The translations under genes and the position numbers were made by a program. From Brachybacterium avium (GTDB taxonomy: Bacteria; Actinomycetota; Actinomycetes; Actinomycetales; Dermabacteraceae), in assembly GCF_002216795.1 (NCBI RefSeq), contig NZ_CP022316.1:1426001-1490000 (forward strand): a stretch of DNA of 64,000 bases, in the 5' to 3' direction. Shown here in pieces: positions 54,419-64,000 of this stretch (position 1 is the stretch's first letter; every line of letters begins with the position of its first letter). The notes below the pieces were generated by a model. The model saw nothing but the letters and a program-made list of their open reading frames with translations. It made no database searches and was not told the origin of the DNA.

Positions 54419-56068
54419 ATGTCCCTCACACCCACGCGTCGCCATCTCCTGGTCTCCGCCGCTCTGGGCGGTGTCGCCCTCGGGGGAGGTCTGACCGCCT
54501 GCTCCAGCGACGGCTCCGGCGGCGGAAGTGCCGCGAGCAACGGCGAGGTCGCCGACTGGCCCACGTACACCGAGCGCACGGACGTGCCCGAACCCGATAT
54601 CCCCGGCACCGCCGACGGCGTCGCCCCCGCGTACTTCACCTATCCGGAGAACGCCACCACCTCCGTCGAGGGAGAGATCGGCGACGGCTCGGAGGTCAAG
54701 GCGCTCGCGCTGACCTACGGCCAGCCGCCGGTGCCGATGGACTCGAACGACTACTGGCAGATGATCAACGAGAAGACGAATCTGACGTACACGCCGCAGA
54801 TCGTCCCGGCGAACGACTTCTCCACCAAGTTCCCGACGATCATGGCCGGCGGCGACCTGCCGGACCTCATGCAGGTGCCCGTCTTCATGGGCCTGCCGAA
54901 GCTGCCGCAGCTGTCCCAGTCGCAGTGGACGGACCTGTCCGATCACCTCTCCGGCGACGCCGTCAACGACTATCCGAACATCGCCAACCTGCCCGCGTAC
55001 GCGTGGAAGACCTGCCGCATCGGCGGCCGCCTGATCGGAACCCCGCTGCCGCGCCCGCCGTTCGGCAACGTCCTGTTCCAGCGGCTGGATCTCATCGAGG
55101 AGATGGGCCTGGATCCCGAGCCCACCACCAAGGACGACTTCGTCGCGCTGTGCGAGGACCTGACCGACGCGAAGGCAGGCAGGTACGCCCTGACCGGGTA
55201 CTCCGTCGCGACCGGCGTGGACTGGCTCGACAACATCATCGGCCCGATGTTCGGGGTGCCCAACAACTGGGAGCTCGACGGCGGCGCACTGACCGCCAGC
55301 CACGAGACCGACCAGTTCTTCGAGGCCCTCGACTTCAAGAAGATGCTCTGGGACGCCGGCCTGTTCCACCCGGACTCCCCCTCCATACAGTCCGCGGAGA
55401 CAGCTGCGAAGTTCATCTCCGGCGACGTCGTCATGCGCACGGACGGTCTGGCGTGGTGGGCCGCCAACCAGGCCGATCACCAGGATCTGTCCTTCGGCGC
55501 CATGACCCCGTTCTCGGCCAACGGCGGCGAGCCGATCAACTACCAGGGCGCCGGTGCGTTCTCGTTCACGGCGATCAAGAAGGGTCTGGACGAGGAGCGC
55601 GTGAAGATGCTGCTGCGCTTCATCAACTACTGCGCCGCCCCCTTCGGCTCCACGGAGTACTTCGACCAGAACTTCGGTGTCAAGGACACGGACTACACCG
55701 TGGACTCCAAGGGCCAGCCCGAGCTGACCTCGCAGGGGACCAATGAGCTGGGGATCAACCTCAAGTACCTCGGCGCCCCGCCGGCCGTCCTGTTCTGGCC
55801 CAAGCGCGTCGACGACGCCCTGAAGGCCCAGAGCGAGCTGCAGAAGAAGCTCGTCCCGATGCTGATGGAGGATCCGACCCTCGGGTTCTATTCCGAGACC
55901 GATGAGCGGTCCACGACCATCAACCAGCCGATCACGGATGCCTCGACGGGGTACATCCTCGGCCGCAACAGCCTGGACGACGTCAAGTCCGCCATCGAGC
56001 GCTGGAAGAGCGCCGGCGGCGACAAGATCCGCGAGGAGTTCGAACAGGCCATCGCCGACGGCTCCTGA
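54419..56068 (+). CDS. Extracellular sugar-binding lipoprotein of the LipO/LplA type
   Basis: 549 residues, long as in the LipO class. Signal peptide PTRRHLLVSAALGGVALGGGLTACSS has a twin-Arg RRHLL pattern and a lipobox LTAC (Cys about 28), so it may be exported folded by Tat and then lipidated. The mature part starts with a Gly/Ser linker. Binding-protein features include YTPQIVPANDFSTKFPTIMAGGDLPDLMQ and GVPNNWELDGG. AAGGAG precedes the ATG. It ends the operon at a strong hairpin. Confidence 0.9.
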   Translation: MSLTPTRRHLLVSAALGGVALGGGLTACSSDGSGGGSAASNGEVADWPTYTERTDVPEPDIPGTADGVAPAYFTYPENATTSVEGEIGDGSEVKALALTYGQPPVPMDSNDYWQMINEKTNLTYTPQIVPANDFSTKFPTIMAGGDLPDLMQVPVFMGLPKLPQLSQSQWTDLSDHLSGDAVNDYPNIANLPAYAWKTCRIGGRLIGTPLPRPPFGNVLFQRLDLIEEMGLDPEPTTKDDFVALCEDLTDAKAGRYALTGYSVATGVDWLDNIIGPMFGVPNNWELDGGALTASHETDQFFEALDFKKMLWDAGLFHPDSPSIQSAETAAKFISGDVVMRTDGLAWWAANQADHQDLSFGAMTPFSANGGEPINYQGAGAFSFTAIKKGLDEERVKMLLRFINYCAAPFGSTEYFDQNFGVKDTDYTVDSKGQPELTSQGTNELGINLKYLGAPPAVLFWPKRVDDALKAQSELQKKLVPMLMEDPTLGFYSETDERSTTINQPITDASTGYILGRNSLDDVKSAIERWKSAGGDKIREEFEQAIADGS

Positions 56069-56089
56069 GCCGTCACCCTGTCTCGGACG

Positions 56090-56142
56090 GGCCGTTGGTG
56101 AGGTGAGCTGGCTATATAGCCGGTTCATCTCACCAGCGGCCC
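56090..56142. terminator. Long bidirectional terminator hairpin
   Basis: GGGCCGTTGGTGAG pairs with CTCACCAGCGGCCC (14 bp, one G-U), and the loop contains the self-complementary GGCTATATAGCC. It separates the convergent binding-protein gene (plus) and nadE (minus). Confidence 0.85.
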
Positions 56143-56174
56143 ATTGCCGACAGCGCGCCCCGGGGCGCGCGGCG

Positions 56175-58375
56175 TCAGTCCCCCGGCACCTCGCGCTCGA
56201 TCTCGGCGAGCCAGGCCTTCGAGGTGACCTCCGAGGGCATCCGCCAGTCGCCGCGCGGTGAGAGCGAGCCGCCGGCCAGCACCTTCGGGGCGTTCGGCAT
56301 GGCGGAGCGCTTGAACTGGTTGGAGAAGAAGCGCCGGGTGAACACCGTCAGCCAATGCTTGATCTCAGCGCGGGAGTAGGCCCGCTTGTCATCGTCGACG
56401 TATCCGGCGGGCCACTGCCCGGTGGCCGCATCGCCCCAGGCCTGGTGGGCGAGATAGGCGATCTTCGCGGGGCCGTAGCCACGGCGCAGCTGGTGGTAGA
56501 GCGTGAAGTCATGCAGCGCGTAGGGGCCGATCGAGTCCTCGGTGGACTGCGCCTTCTCCCCCGTCTTCGTGGGGATCAGCTCCGGGGAGATCTCGGTGTC
56601 CAGCACCGCCTGCAGCAGGGCTGCGGTCTCCTGGTCGAACAGCCCCTCGGCGATCACCCAGCGGATCAGGTGCTGGATCAGGGTCTTGGGCACCCCGGCG
56701 TTCACGCCGTAGTGGGCCATCTGGTCGCCCACCCCGTAGGTGCACCAGCCCAGGGCCAGCTCGGAGAGGTCGCCGGTGCCCACCACGATCCCGCCGTGGT
56801 GGTTGGCCAGGCGGAACAGGTAGTCGTAGCGCATCCCGGCCTGGACGTTCTCGAAGGTGACGTCAAAGACCTCCTCGCCGCTGCCGGCGGGATGGCCCAT
56901 GTCCTTCAGCATCTGGGTGGAGGCGGGGCGGATGTCGATCGTCTCGAAGCTTGCGCCGATCGCCCGCGAGAGCAGCTCCGCATTGGAGCGGGTGTGCTCG
57001 GTGGTGGCGAAGCCGGGCATCGTGAACGCCAGGATCTCGGAGCGGTCGCGGCCCAGCTGATCCATCGCCCGCGCGCAGACCAGCAGCGCATGGGTGGAGT
57101 CCAGCCCGCCGGAGACCCGAGCACGGGCCGGGTCCCGCCGGGCCTGCCGCCGCCGATCGCGGAGAGCCGGCGCACCAGCCCCGCGACCTGGATGGAGAAG
57201 GCCTCGTAGCTGTCCTGCGCTAAGCGAGCGGGGTCATCGGGCACGAAGGGGAAGCGGTGCAGGTCTCGACGCAGCGGGCCGGTCGCGGGGCGCCGCACCT
57301 CGGCCACGGGTGCCATCTCCTCGGCGTCGTCGTCGGCGGAGGCCTCGACCACGTCCTCGTCGAACACCAGGTACGGCTCGGGCTCGAACAGCTGCGTGGC
57401 GGCCCATGAGCTGTACTTCTCGAGCGAGGCGGCGTGGGTGCGGCGATTGTCGTCGACCGTGTTCTGGCGGCGGCGCTCGGCGACGATCCGGTCCAGGTCC
57501 ACGTCCACGATCGTGGCGCGCGGCCCCTGCGGGAAGCGTTCGGACTCGCCCAGCAGGTCACCGCACTCGTACACGAAGGTCTGGCCGTCCCAGGCGAGGT
57601 CCGTGGTGGATTCTCCCTCCCCCGCGGCGGCGTAGAGGTATGCGGCCTGGCAGCGGGCGGAGGCGGAGCGGGCCATCAGCTTGCGGTCCTCCGCCCGGCC
57701 GACGGTGATCGGCGAACCCGAGAGGTTGGCGATCACGGTGGCGCCGGCGAGCGCGGCCTCGGCCGACGGGGGGATCGGCACCCACATGTCCTCGCAGATC
57801 TCCACGAACAGCGTCAGCCCCGGCAGATCCGGCACGGTGATCAGCGAGTGCGGGGTCAGCACGTGCTCACCGCCGAGCACGCTGACGCCCACTCCGTCGG
57901 CGTCATCGCCCGGGGCGTACCAGCGGCGCTCGTAGAACTCGCGGTAGGTGGCGAGGTTCTGCTTGGGGTGGATGGCGAGGATTTCGCCGCGATGGATCGT
58001 GATCGCGCAGTTGAACACCCGGCTGCGGTCGGTGGCCCGCAGCGGAGCACCGACGACGATCAGCGGCATCAGCTCGCGGCTGGCCTCGACCAGCTCGGCC
58101 AGGGCCTGCTCGGCCGCGTCCAGCAGCGGCTCCTGCATCACCAGGTCATCCAGCGAGTACCCGGTCAGCGACAGCTCGGGGAAGACGGCCACGCCCACCT
58201 GCTGCTCGTGCAGCTCGCCGAGCATCTCCAGATGCCGTTCGGCGTTGGTGGCCGGATCGGCGAGCGCGACCGGCAGGGTCACGGCCGCCACCCGCACGAA
58301 GCCGTGGTCGTAGATGCTGGCATGGGGGTCGGTGACCGCTGTGCCACGGGCTGCGGGATCCGTCGCTGAGCTCAT
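56175..58375 (-). CDS. nadE: Glutamine-dependent NAD+ synthetase, frameshifted
   Basis: Last step of NAD synthesis. The N-terminal nitrilase-like amidase (residues 25-290) has the Glu-Lys-Cys triad: FPELSLTGY (E67), HPKQNLATY (K138) and EICEDMW (C194). The C-terminal synthetase has the ATP loop as [13 protein letters not shown] and runs to [29 protein letters not shown]. The two parts are in different frames: one base is missing at 57116-57118 (GGG on the coding strand, where [11 protein letters not shown] needs GGGG). With it restored the product is about 733 residues, somewhat longer than usual because of a 20-residue N-terminal extension. NAD synthetase is normally essential, so a sequencing error is the likelier cause. 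TACGCT ends six bases before the ATG, consistent with a leaderless start. Confidence 0.9.
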
Positions 58376-58515
58376 GTGCCGAGCGTAATCGAGTGCCCGT
58401 CCCCGACGGGCACCCCCGGCCCGATCCGCCGCCGGTCCACTGCGCCGCCGCGCGGCGCCCTGCTATACCGTGAGCTGGTGACTCCTCCGCCCCCACCGCA
58501 CCGGGACCGGGACCG

Positions 58516-59379
58516 ATGAACGCCCGTCGGCCCCTGCTGGGCTGGCTGCTGATCGCTCCCAGCCTGATCGGCGTGAGCGCCTTCCTGATCCTGCCGGTGG
58601 TGCTCGCCTTCGTCGTGTCCCTGTTCCGCTGGGACCTGCTGGGCACCCGGCGGTTCATCGGGATGGAGAACTACCAGAGCCTGCTGTCGGACGGCGCTCT
58701 TCCCAACTCGCTGCTGGTGACCGGGATCTTCACCCTGATCTCGGTGCCGCTGTCGCTGGCGCTGGGGCTGATCCTCGCCACGCAGCTGGTGCGGGCCCTG
58801 CCGGGCTCCGCGATCGTGCGGGTGATCGTGGTGATCCCCTGGGTATGCGCGCCGCTCGCGCTGGGCGTGGTGTGGAAATGGATCTTCCAGCCGTCCGTCG
58901 GCGCGTTGAACCAGATCCTCGGCGTACGGATCGAATGGCTCACCGACCCCTCGCTCGCGCTGCCCGCGGTGGCGTTCGTGGCGATCTGGCAGAACGTCGG
59001 CTACATCTCGCTGTTCTTCCAGGCGGGCCTGACCCGCATCCCCGGCTCGATCTACGAGGCGGCCCGCATCGACGGCGCCGGGCCCGCCCAGCAGCTGTGG
59101 TTCATGACCATCCCGCTGCTGCGGCCCACCACGTTCTTCCTCGCGGTCACGCAGGTGGTGGCCAGCTTCCAGGTGTTCGACATGGTCTTCGCCCTCACCG
59201 GCGGCGGGCCCCAGCACCGCACCGAGGTGATCGCCTCGCTGATCTACAACGAGGCCTTCGTCTCCAGCCGCCTGGGCCGCGCGAGCGCGGTCGCGGTGAT
59301 CCTGTTCCTCCTGCTGGTGCTGATCACGGTGGCCCAGCAGCGCTGGTTCTCCCGCCGCATCACCTACGACATGAGCTGA
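58516..59379 (+). CDS. Sugar ABC transporter permease, MalF/UgpA-type
   Basis: 287 residues with six membrane helices, starting LLGWLLIAPSLIGVSAFLILPVVLAF. EAA loop IYEAARIDGAGPAQQLWFMTIPLLRPTTF, followed by FDMVFALTGGGPQHRTEVIASLIYNEAF, the usual permease signature. It is the first gene of a second carbohydrate importer operon. A possible promoter lies in the 140-base gap to nadE; no operator is obvious. Confidence 0.92.
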   Translation: MNARRPLLGWLLIAPSLIGVSAFLILPVVLAFVVSLFRWDLLGTRRFIGMENYQSLLSDGALPNSLLVTGIFTLISVPLSLALGLILATQLVRALPGSAIVRVIVVIPWVCAPLALGVVWKWIFQPSVGALNQILGVRIEWLTDPSLALPAVAFVAIWQNVGYISLFFQAGLTRIPGSIYEAARIDGAGPAQQLWFMTIPLLRPTTFFLAVTQVVASFQVFDMVFALTGGGPQHRTEVIASLIYNEAFVSSRLGRASAVAVILFLLLVLITVAQQRWFSRRITYDMS

Positions 59380-59393
59380 GAGGAGCAGACGAG

Positions 59394-60347
59394 ATGACCA
59401 TCGACCCCGCACCCCGCGCGCCCGCGCCGGTTCCCGCGCAGCGCCGTCCGGGCGCCGCGCCCGCGAATCGCAGCCCGTCCCGCCGACCGCACCGGCTCAC
59501 CGGGTCCCTGCTGGCGCGCCGGCTGCTCGCCCACCTCGCCACCTACCTGGTGCTCGCCGCGGCCGCGGTGCTGACGCTGGGCCCGTTCCTGTTCTCCGTG
59601 ATGACGGCGTTCACCTCCACGCGGCAGTTCGCGCAGCAGGGCCCGCTGTCGTTCCCGGCCCCGGCGGTGCTGGAGAACTTCCTCGGCCTGTTCACGCCCT
59701 CGGCCGGCTCGGGCGGCTTCGTCACCCCGGTGGTGGTCACCGTGCAGATGGTCGCGGTGATCCTGGTGGGTCAGATGGTGTTCTCGGTGCTGGCCGCCTA
59801 TGCCTTCGCCCAGCTCCGCTTCCCCGGCCGCGACCTGCTGTTCTGGGTGTACGTGGCGACGCTGATGGTGCCGCAGGTGGTCGTGGTGGTGCCGCTGTAC
59901 CTGATGATGAGCGAGGTGGGGCTGCGCAACACCTTCTGGGCGCTGGTGCTGCCCTTCGTGCTCGGCTCCCCGTACGCGATCTTCCTGCTGCGGGAGAACT
60001 TCCGCGGCGTGCCCAGCGAGCTGATGGATGCGATGCGGATCGACGGCGCGGGCACCCTGCGCCTGCTGTGGCACCTGGTGGTGCCGCTGAACCGCCCGAT
60101 CATCGTGACCCTGGTGCTGATCACCGTGGTCACGCACTGGAACAACTTCATGTGGCCGATGGTCATCACCTCGGGCCCGGAGTGGCGGGTGATCACGGTG
60201 GCGACCTCCGCCCTGCAATCCCAGTACAACAACAACTGGACCCTGGTGATGGCGGGGACGACCCTGGCGATGCTGCCGCTGGTGCTGCTGATGATCGTGT
60301 TCCAGAAGCAGATCACCAGCTCCGTCGGCGACACCACGCTGCGCTGA
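59394..60347 (+). CDS. Sugar ABC transporter permease, MalG-type
   Basis: 317 residues. The N-terminal 45 residues are Pro/Ala/Arg-rich and cytoplasmic. Then ATYLVLAAAAVLTLGPFLFSVMTAFTS and later the loop ELMDAMRIDGAGTLRLLWHLVVPLNRPIIVT. AGAGGAG lies seven bases before the ATG; the stop of the upstream gene is 14 bases away. Confidence 0.92.
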   Translation: MTIDPAPRAPAPVPAQRRPGAAPANRSPSRRPHRLTGSLLARRLLAHLATYLVLAAAAVLTLGPFLFSVMTAFTSTRQFAQQGPLSFPAPAVLENFLGLFTPSAGSGGFVTPVVVTVQMVAVILVGQMVFSVLAAYAFAQLRFPGRDLLFWVYVATLMVPQVVVVVPLYLMMSEVGLRNTFWALVLPFVLGSPYAIFLLRENFRGVPSELMDAMRIDGAGTLRLLWHLVVPLNRPIIVTLVLITVVTHWNNFMWPMVITSGPEWRVITVATSALQSQYNNNWTLVMAGTTLAMLPLVLLMIVFQKQITSSVGDTTLR

Positions 60348-60365
60348 TCAGCGTCATCTGCGGAC

Positions 60366-60395
60366 CTCCGGGGACTTCCGGGGACTTCCGGGGAC
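60366..60395. repeat. Three tandem 10-base repeats upstream of the binding-protein gene
   Basis: CTCCGGGGAC, TTCCGGGGAC and TTCCGGGGAC run head to tail between the permease stop and the binding-protein start. They can form small CCGG-based hairpins and might adjust expression of the binding protein relative to the permeases; no direct support. Confidence 0.7.
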
Positions 60396-60463
60396 TCCCG
60401 ATCCCCCATTGCCGGGGCAGATGGTTGATGATGGGATCACACGTCTTCCCGGAAGGGGCTCCC

Positions 60464-61828
60464 ATGCTCAAGCATCGTACTCTCCTCTCGTCCTTCGCCG
60501 CCGCCGGCCTGCTCGGCACCGCCGCGGCCTGCTCCCCCTCCAGCGACAGCGGCTCCGGCGGCGCCGGCAGCGGCGGCAGCGACGCCGGCGGCAGCACCGG
60601 CGGGGACAAGGGCACGCTCACCTTCCGGCTCTGGGACCAGAACGCGGTGCCCGCCTACGAGGAGTCGTTCACCGCCTTCACCGAGTCCAGCGGCTGGAAC
60701 GTGGATATCGACGTGGTGCCGTGGGGTGACTACTGGACGCGACTGCCGCTGGACGTGGCCAGCGGGGACGCGGCCGACGTCTACTGGATGAACTCCGCCA
60801 ACTTCGTCCAGTACAAGGACTCCGAGGCGCTGCTGGACATCAACCAGGTGATTCCCGACGGGGCAGCCCAGTGGGAGCAGTCGGTGGTGGAGCTCTACAC
60901 CCGCGACGGCGGTCTCTGGGGCGTCCCCCAGATCTGGGACTCGATCGCCCTGTTCTACAACAAGGCCCTGGTCGAGGAGGCGGGCGTGGACCCGTCGGCC
61001 CTGGCCTTCGACCCCACCGCGGAGAGCGATTCGCTGCGGGAGGCCGGCACCGAGCTGACGGTCGACGGCGCCGGTAAGCACCCGGGCGAGGACGGCTTCG
61101 ATGCCGATTCCCGGGAGCAGTTCGGCTTCAACTCGCAGGCCGACCGGCAGGCGATCATCGGCCCGATGCTGGCCTCCAACGGCACCCAGTGGCAGGAGGA
61201 CGACAAGTACGTCTTCGCCTCCCCCGAGGGCATCGAGGCGTTCGGGTACATGGCCGACCTCGTCAACGTCGACCAGATCGCCCCCAGCGCCGCCGACACC
61301 AACGAGAACGGCGACTTCAGCCGCGACCTGTTCACCCAGGGCAAGCTCGGCCTGTTCCAGTCCGGTCCGTACAACCTGCTGCCGATCGCCGAGGGCGTGG
61401 ACGACTCCTTCGAATGGGCCCTGGCAGCGCCCGTGGCCGGACCGGCCGGGGCGAAGTCCCTGGTCCACGGCGTGGTCGCCGTGGGCAATGCGAAGGCCGA
61501 CGAGGCCCAGCAGGACGGCATCACCGAGCTGCTGACCTGGCTGGGCTCCAAGGAGGGGCAGCTGCCCCTGGCCGAGAAGGGGGTCTCCTTCCCCGGACAC
61601 GTGGACGCGCAGGACGCGTTCCTCGACTTCTGGGACGAGAAGGGCGTGGACGTCAGCATCTTCGTGGAGGCCGCGAAGAACGCCGCCGAGGCCGATACCG
61701 GTGCGCGCGCGAACGCCGGTCTCACCGCTGCGATCCCGATCTTCCAGGAGGTCTTCATCGGCCGCCTCTCCGCCGAGGAGGGCATCCCGCAGGCCCAGGA
61801 GGAGGGCAACGCCGCCATGGCCGGGTGA
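60464..61828 (+). CDS. Extracellular sugar-binding lipoprotein (SBP family 1)
   Basis: 454 residues. Lipoprotein signal MLKHRTLLSSFAAAGLLGTAAACSPS with Cys about 23 as the lipidated residue, then a Gly/Ser/Asp linker. The mature part reads LTFRLWDQNAVPAYEESFTAFTESSGW and DVASGDAADVYWMNSANFVQYKDSEALLDI, typical of family 1 sugar-binding proteins. GGAAGGGG precedes the ATG. It is third in the operon, after both permeases, the reverse of the usual order. Confidence 0.92.
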   Translation: MLKHRTLLSSFAAAGLLGTAAACSPSSDSGSGGAGSGGSDAGGSTGGDKGTLTFRLWDQNAVPAYEESFTAFTESSGWNVDIDVVPWGDYWTRLPLDVASGDAADVYWMNSANFVQYKDSEALLDINQVIPDGAAQWEQSVVELYTRDGGLWGVPQIWDSIALFYNKALVEEAGVDPSALAFDPTAESDSLREAGTELTVDGAGKHPGEDGFDADSREQFGFNSQADRQAIIGPMLASNGTQWQEDDKYVFASPEGIEAFGYMADLVNVDQIAPSAADTNENGDFSRDLFTQGKLGLFQSGPYNLLPIAEGVDDSFEWALAAPVAGPAGAKSLVHGVVAVGNAKADEAQQDGITELLTWLGSKEGQLPLAEKGVSFPGHVDAQDAFLDFWDEKGVDVSIFVEAAKNAAEADTGARANAGLTAAIPIFQEVFIGRLSAEEGIPQAQEEGNAAMAG

Positions 61829-61942
61829 GGTCGCCCCGCGCGGGCGCTTGACCGAGCCCCTCCACCGCTCCCTCACGATGCCTTCCCCGGATGTACCCGG
61901 TCGTCCCTCCCTTTTCCCCTGATCACATGCAATCGTGTGCCC

Positions 61943-63043
61943 ATGACGCAGAGCACATCACCGGACCGGGGCCGGGGCCGGGAACAGGGGCCGCGGGCAC
62001 CGCAGGACGCAGGCGACTACGCCTACGGGCCGGAGGATCCCCCGGGATCGGGGCCCGCGTCGCCGCGGTCTGAGGCCAGCGGCATCGCGGAGCCCGCTGC
62101 CGGCATCGTCGCCGAGCACGTCTCCCGTGCCTTCGGCAGCGTGCAGGCGGTGCTGGACCTGAGCTTCACCGCACCGCGCGGCGCGGTGACGGCGCTGGTG
62201 GGGCCCAACGGCTGCGGCAAGTCGACCCTGATGCTGATGCTCGCCTCCCTGCTGTCCCCCGACTCCGGCCGGGTGCTGATCGACGGGGTGGATCCGTCGA
62301 TCGACTCCCCGACCGTGCGGGCGAGCGTCGGCTGGATGCCGGACCAGTTCGGGGCCTGGGAATCGCTGCGGGTCGCCGAGGTGCTCGAGGTGATGGGCCG
62401 GGCCTACTTCCTGCCCAGCGCACAGCGGCGCCAGCGGGTCGACGAGCTGCTGCAGCTGATGGACCTGGGCTCCCTCGCCCAGCAGCCCGCACATGTGCTC
62501 TCCCGGGGCCAGAAGCAGCGGCTGGGCCTGGCGCGCGCCCTGATCCACGCCCCTTCGGTGCTGATCCTCGATGAGCCCGCCTCCGGGCTCGACCCCGCCT
62601 CGCGCCGCCGGCTGCTGCAGGTGGTGCGCTCGCTCGCCGCCGCCGGGACCACCGTGCTGATCTCCAGCCACATCCTCAGCGAGCTCGAGGAGATGGCCGA
62701 CCACGTCGTGTTCATGGACGACGGGCGGGTGGTGGACGCTTCGAGCGTGCGCGAGCTGGCCGCTCGCCCCCGGTCCTGGCGGATCGCGTCGCTGGACCGG
62801 CAGCGGCTGGTCAAGGCGCTGGACAGGCTCGGGGCGCGGCACGGCGAGGTGCTCGCTCCCGAGCACACCACCTCCGGCCACGCCGAGGCGCTCGTGCAGC
62901 TGCCCGACGAGGCGACCGCCGCCCGCCTGCTGACGGATCTCACCACCGCCGATGCACGGATCATCGGCTTCGGCCCGGCGACCGGGCGGCTCGAGGCCGC
63001 CTATCTCGCCTCGGACGCCGCCCACCGTGAAGGAGCCCCGTGA
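61943..63043 (+). CDS. ABC-2-type exporter ATP-binding protein
   Basis: 366 residues. The first 53 residues are a disordered Gly/Pro/Arg-rich tail. ATPase: Walker A GPNGCGKST near 96-104, signature LSRGQKQRLGLARALIHAPS, Walker B VLILDEPASGLDP, and the switch His in LISSHILSELEE. It belongs to the CcmA/DrrA-like exporter group. The C-terminal 80 residues form a small domain as in those proteins. The stop overlaps the permease start by one base (TGATG). Confidence 0.9.
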   Translation: MTQSTSPDRGRGREQGPRAPQDAGDYAYGPEDPPGSGPASPRSEASGIAEPAAGIVAEHVSRAFGSVQAVLDLSFTAPRGAVTALVGPNGCGKSTLMLMLASLLSPDSGRVLIDGVDPSIDSPTVRASVGWMPDQFGAWESLRVAEVLEVMGRAYFLPSAQRRQRVDELLQLMDLGSLAQQPAHVLSRGQKQRLGLARALIHAPSVLILDEPASGLDPASRRRLLQVVRSLAAAGTTVLISSHILSELEEMADHVVFMDDGRVVDASSVRELAARPRSWRIASLDRQRLVKALDRLGARHGEVLAPEHTTSGHAEALVQLPDEATAARLLTDLTTADARIIGFGPATGRLEAAYLASDAAHREGAP

Positions 63044-64000
63044 TGAGCATGCCCACCGCTTCGCCCCCCGTCGGCCGCGGCCGCGCCCTGAACGGCGCCC
63101 TCGCGCTGCGGCCCCGAGGGCTGTGGCTGGTGACCTCGCTCGAGCTGCGGCAGCGGGTACGGACCGCGCGCTGGTACATAGCGCTCGCGGCCTGGACCCT
63201 GGTGATGCTGGGCATCGGGGCGCTGGCACTGGCCCCGACGCTGTACACGGCGCAGTGGGACGCTCTGGAGCCGATCGCCGCCATGGTGTTCAGCCTCCAG
63301 ATCATCCTGGTGCTGTTCGCGATGCTGCTGGTGGTGCCGGCGCTCTCGGCCGGTTCCATCAACGGCGACCGCACTGCGGGCACGCTCGCGACGCTGCAGG
63401 CGAGCCTGCTCAGCCCGCTGGAGATCGTGCTCGGCAAGCTGCTGGCCGGCTTCCTCACCGGGCTCGCCTTTCTGGTGCTCGCCCTGCCGTCGGTGGTGCC
63501 GATCGCACTGCTGGGCCACATCAGCCCGTGGTACCTCCTGCGCATCCTGCTGGTGATCGTGCTGCTCACGCTGTGCGTGACCGCCGTCGGGCTGGGCCTC
63601 TCCGCGGTGACCCAGCGGCAGCTCGGCTCCGTGGTCCTGGCCTATGTGATCGTGTTCGGGGTGACAGTGGTGCTGCCGGTCGCCTGGGGCAGCTCGGCGA
63701 TCTTCCTCCAGCAGGACCGGGAGGTGACGAACTACTACTCGTCCTTCGAGACTGACGTGGTGTCCGGACCGGGCCGGTGCGAGTCGCAGACCGAGAGCAG
63801 CACTGTCCCGCGGATCGATCTGACCATGCCGCTGCTGTGGGGCAACCCGGTGGTCCTCCTGGCCGAGACCGCCCCGCCGTTGCCTATACCCACCTGGGAC
63901 GATGAGGACGAGAACCTGGACGCGCTGCGCATGCTGAAGACGGGTGTGCGCACCGCCGCCACGATCACTCATCCTGCACACCACAACTTCTGCGACCCGA
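63043..64000 (+). CDS. ABC-2-type exporter permease (3' end off window)
   Basis: About 319 codons visible, open at the right edge. After a 30-residue cytoplasmic start (TSLELRQRVRTARWYIALAAWTLVML) come membrane helices in an ABC-2 arrangement: QIILVLFAMLLVVPALSAGSINGDRTAGTLATLQASLLSPLEIVLGKLLAGFLTGLAFLVLALP. A large extracytoplasmic loop with Cys residues follows about residue 225. The start overlaps the ATPase stop. Substrate unknown. Confidence 0.88.
   Translation, partial: MSMPTASPPVGRGRALNGALALRPRGLWLVTSLELRQRVRTARWYIALAAWTLVMLGIGALALAPTLYTAQWDALEPIAAMVFSLQIILVLFAMLLVVPALSAGSINGDRTAGTLATLQASLLSPLEIVLGKLLAGFLTGLAFLVLALPSVVPIALLGHISPWYLLRILLVIVLLTLCVTAVGLGLSAVTQRQLGSVVLAYVIVFGVTVVLPVAWGSSAIFLQQDREVTNYYSSFETDVVSGPGRCESQTESSTVPRIDLTMPLLWGNPVVLLAETAPPLPIPTWDDEDENLDALRMLKTGVRTAATITHPAHHNFCDP

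Overview
The window is a high-GC chromosomal segment from an actinobacterium, most like Micrococcales and possibly Brachybacterium or a relative. That placement rests on codon and GC style, several candidate leaderless promoters and the gene families present; no rRNA or other marker fixes the genus. I saw no tRNA, rRNA, CRISPR array, phage structural gene or transposase. Both ends cut through genes.

Layout. 1-6812 (minus) is a cell-surface glycopolymer export cluster: two GT4 glycosyltransferases, a Wzm/Wzt-like (TagGH-like) ABC exporter and a UDP-GlcNAc 2-epimerase. 7050-12921 is accessory DNA: two copies of an Ltp-repeat membrane protein gene (one decayed) flank an alpha-L-fucosidase, a stump of a sugar ABC permease and a DUF6338-like gene; an EcsC/TerB-like gene follows. 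12972-15497 is a sulfur or stress block (LysR, YeiH-type exporter, universal stress protein). 15562-21200 is a small defence island: RloA/RloB, a fused HTH-MNT antitoxin with a HEPN toxin, and an AlbA_2/Schlafen-type ATPase with its own repeated operators. Inside it lies a collapsed relic of a CsoR/rhodanese locus whose intact relative is at 24032-26004.

21281-26212 holds a serine hydrolase, a broken sortase-anchored surface protein, an NAD-dependent epimerase and the intact persulfide-responsive locus (CstR-like repressor, three operator-like palindromes, persulfide dioxygenase-rhodanese, Cys-rich microprotein). 26268-31307 (minus) is a phosphonate-type ABC importer operon with a HAD phosphatase and an RpiR regulator. 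31598-38991 is mostly housekeeping: DUF4383, SDR, AI-2E exporter family, succinyl-CoA:3-ketoacid CoA-transferase, gamma-carbonic anhydrase, adenosine deaminase. 39038-44004 is a sugar kinase/nucleotidyltransferase/phosphohexomutase operon with a ROK repressor. Then come Kup, a GT4 enzyme, a PRC-barrel protein, and lysC-asd with a downstream tetR. 52347-61828 has two carbohydrate ABC importers (the first with two LacI-type operators) around nadE; an ABC-2 exporter pair runs off the right edge.

A recurring pattern affects interpretation. At least five genes, including nadE and the tetR after asd, are broken by what looks like loss of one base from a short G or C run. That is more typical of uncorrected sequencing indels than of five independent pseudogenes, so I mark these as frameshifted and give the reconstructed product.
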